Source: Nephromyces sp. MM_2019 (taxonomy: Eukaryota; Apicomplexa; Aconoidasida; Nephromycida). Taken from it: DNA of 64,000 nt. Location of the stretch: contig JADHZB010001925.1 in assembly GCA_015657535.1 (NCBI GenBank), positions 87,946-151,945 of the forward strand, given 5' to 3'. Below are positions 62,769 through 64,000 of this stretch, one piece after another. The position numbers and the translations under genes are program-made. How positions within the stretch are numbered: the first letter of the stretch is position 1; the number at the start of each line of letters is the position of its first letter. The notes beneath the pieces were generated by a model, which saw only the letters and a program-made list of their open reading frames with translations, did not search any database and had not been told where the DNA came from.

Positions 62769-63562
62769 TATATATACACACACAAACACATTTATATATA
62801 TACCCAAATTCATACACACAAACACATTTATATATATACCCAAATCAACAAATATATCCACTTTCACGAAAATACTCACCTTCAAAGGCATACCCACCCT
62901 CACATGCATATATATAAACTATTACATACACACATATTATGAAACATATCCAAATTTACACAGATTCATAAAATAAAACACACGTACACAAAACCTTATA
63001 TATATACATATTTAAATATACACATAAATTCATACATATATCCACATATACATCTAGGTCGAAAAATCAACTCAAGCATACATAATAGATAATCTTGAAT
63101 ATATATATATACACACACATTGATTAGATCATGTCATAATTACTGTACAAATAATTCTAATAAACACATATCATATTTTAATTGTATATAAACATACACG
63201 CAAACACATTAATAATTATATATATATATATTTGTAAATTTAGATAATTACACACAAATTTAATATGCGATGATTTTTTAGTTTAAAAAACGATTTAAAA
63301 AATTGTGTAAAAAACAATACAAAATTTCAACACATATATCATATATATATATATAAATAAAATCTTTAATGAAAATAATGTGTGTAAATATGTTTTGAGT
63401 AAGGTATAGAAAAACCTATAAAAGAGTGTATATACATGTATATATATTAAACAGTATAGGAGTATATATTTAGATAATAAAATATAGGTCTCACAACACT
63501 TCAAAATAACACATATATATATATATATATAAATATATATGTGTGTGTAACTTTATAAATAT
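62769..63562. other. Spacer of CA/TA simple sequence between AP5Z1 and the last gene
   Basis: Convergent spacer. A unit of about 35 bp (acacaaacacatttatatat, then atacccaaat) is tandemly duplicated at about 62780-62845. The rest is (CA)n, (TA)n and poly-A/T. Confidence 0.65.
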
Positions 63563-63768
63563 TTAATAGAAAAAGTTATGCATCTTAGACCAATCATATT
63601 TCTGTTTTTGACGTAATAAGGCTAAACCACGTCCAACTGTATCATTAATTTGAGGTTTAAATTGTGGATAATTTTTTAAGAGTTCATCAAATTTACGTGC
63701 AGCTGCTTCAGCATGTTCATACACATTTTCAACTTTTTCGTGTGCAAATATACCAATTCCCAATATAC
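63563..63768 (-). CDS. C-terminal exon of an unrecognised protein (5' part outside window)
   Basis: A minus-strand exon entered in phase 1 after a TATATAG acceptor, ending with TAA at 63563-63565. It encodes 67 residues: a glycine/hydrophobic start (ILGIGIFA), then a charged helix (HEKVENVYEHAEAAARKFDELLKN) and a tail ending YDWSKMHNFFY. The hydrophobic start could be the end of a membrane segment, followed by a soluble helix. I do not recognise the family. No upstream exon is visible between 63769 and 64000, which is TA/TG simple sequence. Confidence 0.55.
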
Positions 63769-63924
63769 CTATATATATATATATAAATATATTCTTGGAT
63801 TATATGTGTGTATATGTGTAATATATATATATATATATATATATTATAATATAAATCTGTAATGTGTAGGTTGTGTGTGTAGCGTAAATATATTATATGT
63901 ATATGTATGTAATATAAAAATGTT

Positions 63925-64000
63925 AAATGTATACGTGTGTGTGTAGATGTATTATATATATGTATACGTGTGTGTGTAGATGTATTATATATATGTATAC
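63925..64000. repeat. Tandem repeat, unit about 36 bp, at the right edge
   Basis: Two copies of a unit containing gtatacgtgtgtgtgtagat followed by gtattatatatat lie end to end, and the array continues to the end of the window. Confidence 0.8.

Overview
The window is strongly AT-rich eukaryotic nuclear DNA. Most genes are broken by short spliceosomal introns (GT/AG with short A/T-rich acceptors, plus one likely GC/AG intron), and introns and spacers are full of (CA)n/(TG)n and (TA)n microsatellites. No operons, ribosome binding sites, rRNA, tRNA or CRISPR arrays were seen. The gene set combines shikimate and serine biosynthesis enzymes (type I DAHP synthase, phosphoserine aminotransferase) with an AP-5 zeta subunit, a PHAX-type RNA-binding domain and an essential-myosin-light-chain-like EF-hand protein. 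Shikimate synthesis argues against an animal, and AP-5 zeta and PHAX argue against an ordinary yeast or mould. An early-diverging (for example zoosporic) fungus or another AT-rich protist would fit. That is inference and the species is not identified.

Layout. 117-4611 (-): FAD amine oxidase of the LSD1/polyamine oxidase family, running off the left edge. 4612-11236: long gene-poor AT stretch. 11237-12028 (-): unknown 263-residue protein. 12205-13738 (+): weak three-exon candidate. 14724-20067 (-): secreted or membrane-anchored M14 zinc carboxypeptidase. 21999-22909 (+): EF-hand light-chain-like protein. 23623-25566 (+): WD40 protein. 28072-33976 (+): 13-exon protein with ankyrin repeats followed by a PHAX RNA-binding domain, containing a 50-base assembly gap in intron 12. 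35261-38659 (-): phosphoserine aminotransferase, 9 exons. 42129-43037 (-): weak 86-residue candidate. 44871-47414 (+): single-exon Ser/Thr kinase with Aurora-like features. 49933-53573 (-): DAHP synthase, 10 exons. 55166-57788 (-): unknown Ser/Gln-rich protein. 59494-62768 (+): AP-5 zeta. 63563-63768 (-): last exon of a gene starting beyond the right edge.

Exon models were built by hand from reading-phase continuity and family motifs. For DAHP synthase, phosphoserine aminotransferase, AP-5 zeta, ankyrin-PHAX and the WD40 gene all phases close and the product has a sensible length. The amine oxidase also closes but is partial. The carboxypeptidase has one uncertain junction (exon 8/9).

The most interesting items are the ankyrin-PHAX fusion; complementary CA and TG tracts placed near both ends of single introns in that gene; the kinase with an Aurora-like DFGW but an altered activation segment; an altered ARTTES region in the otherwise complete DAHP synthase; and a GC/AG intron in the carboxypeptidase. 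I did not find a multi-gene system that I could defend as new: the genes look like unrelated housekeeping neighbours.
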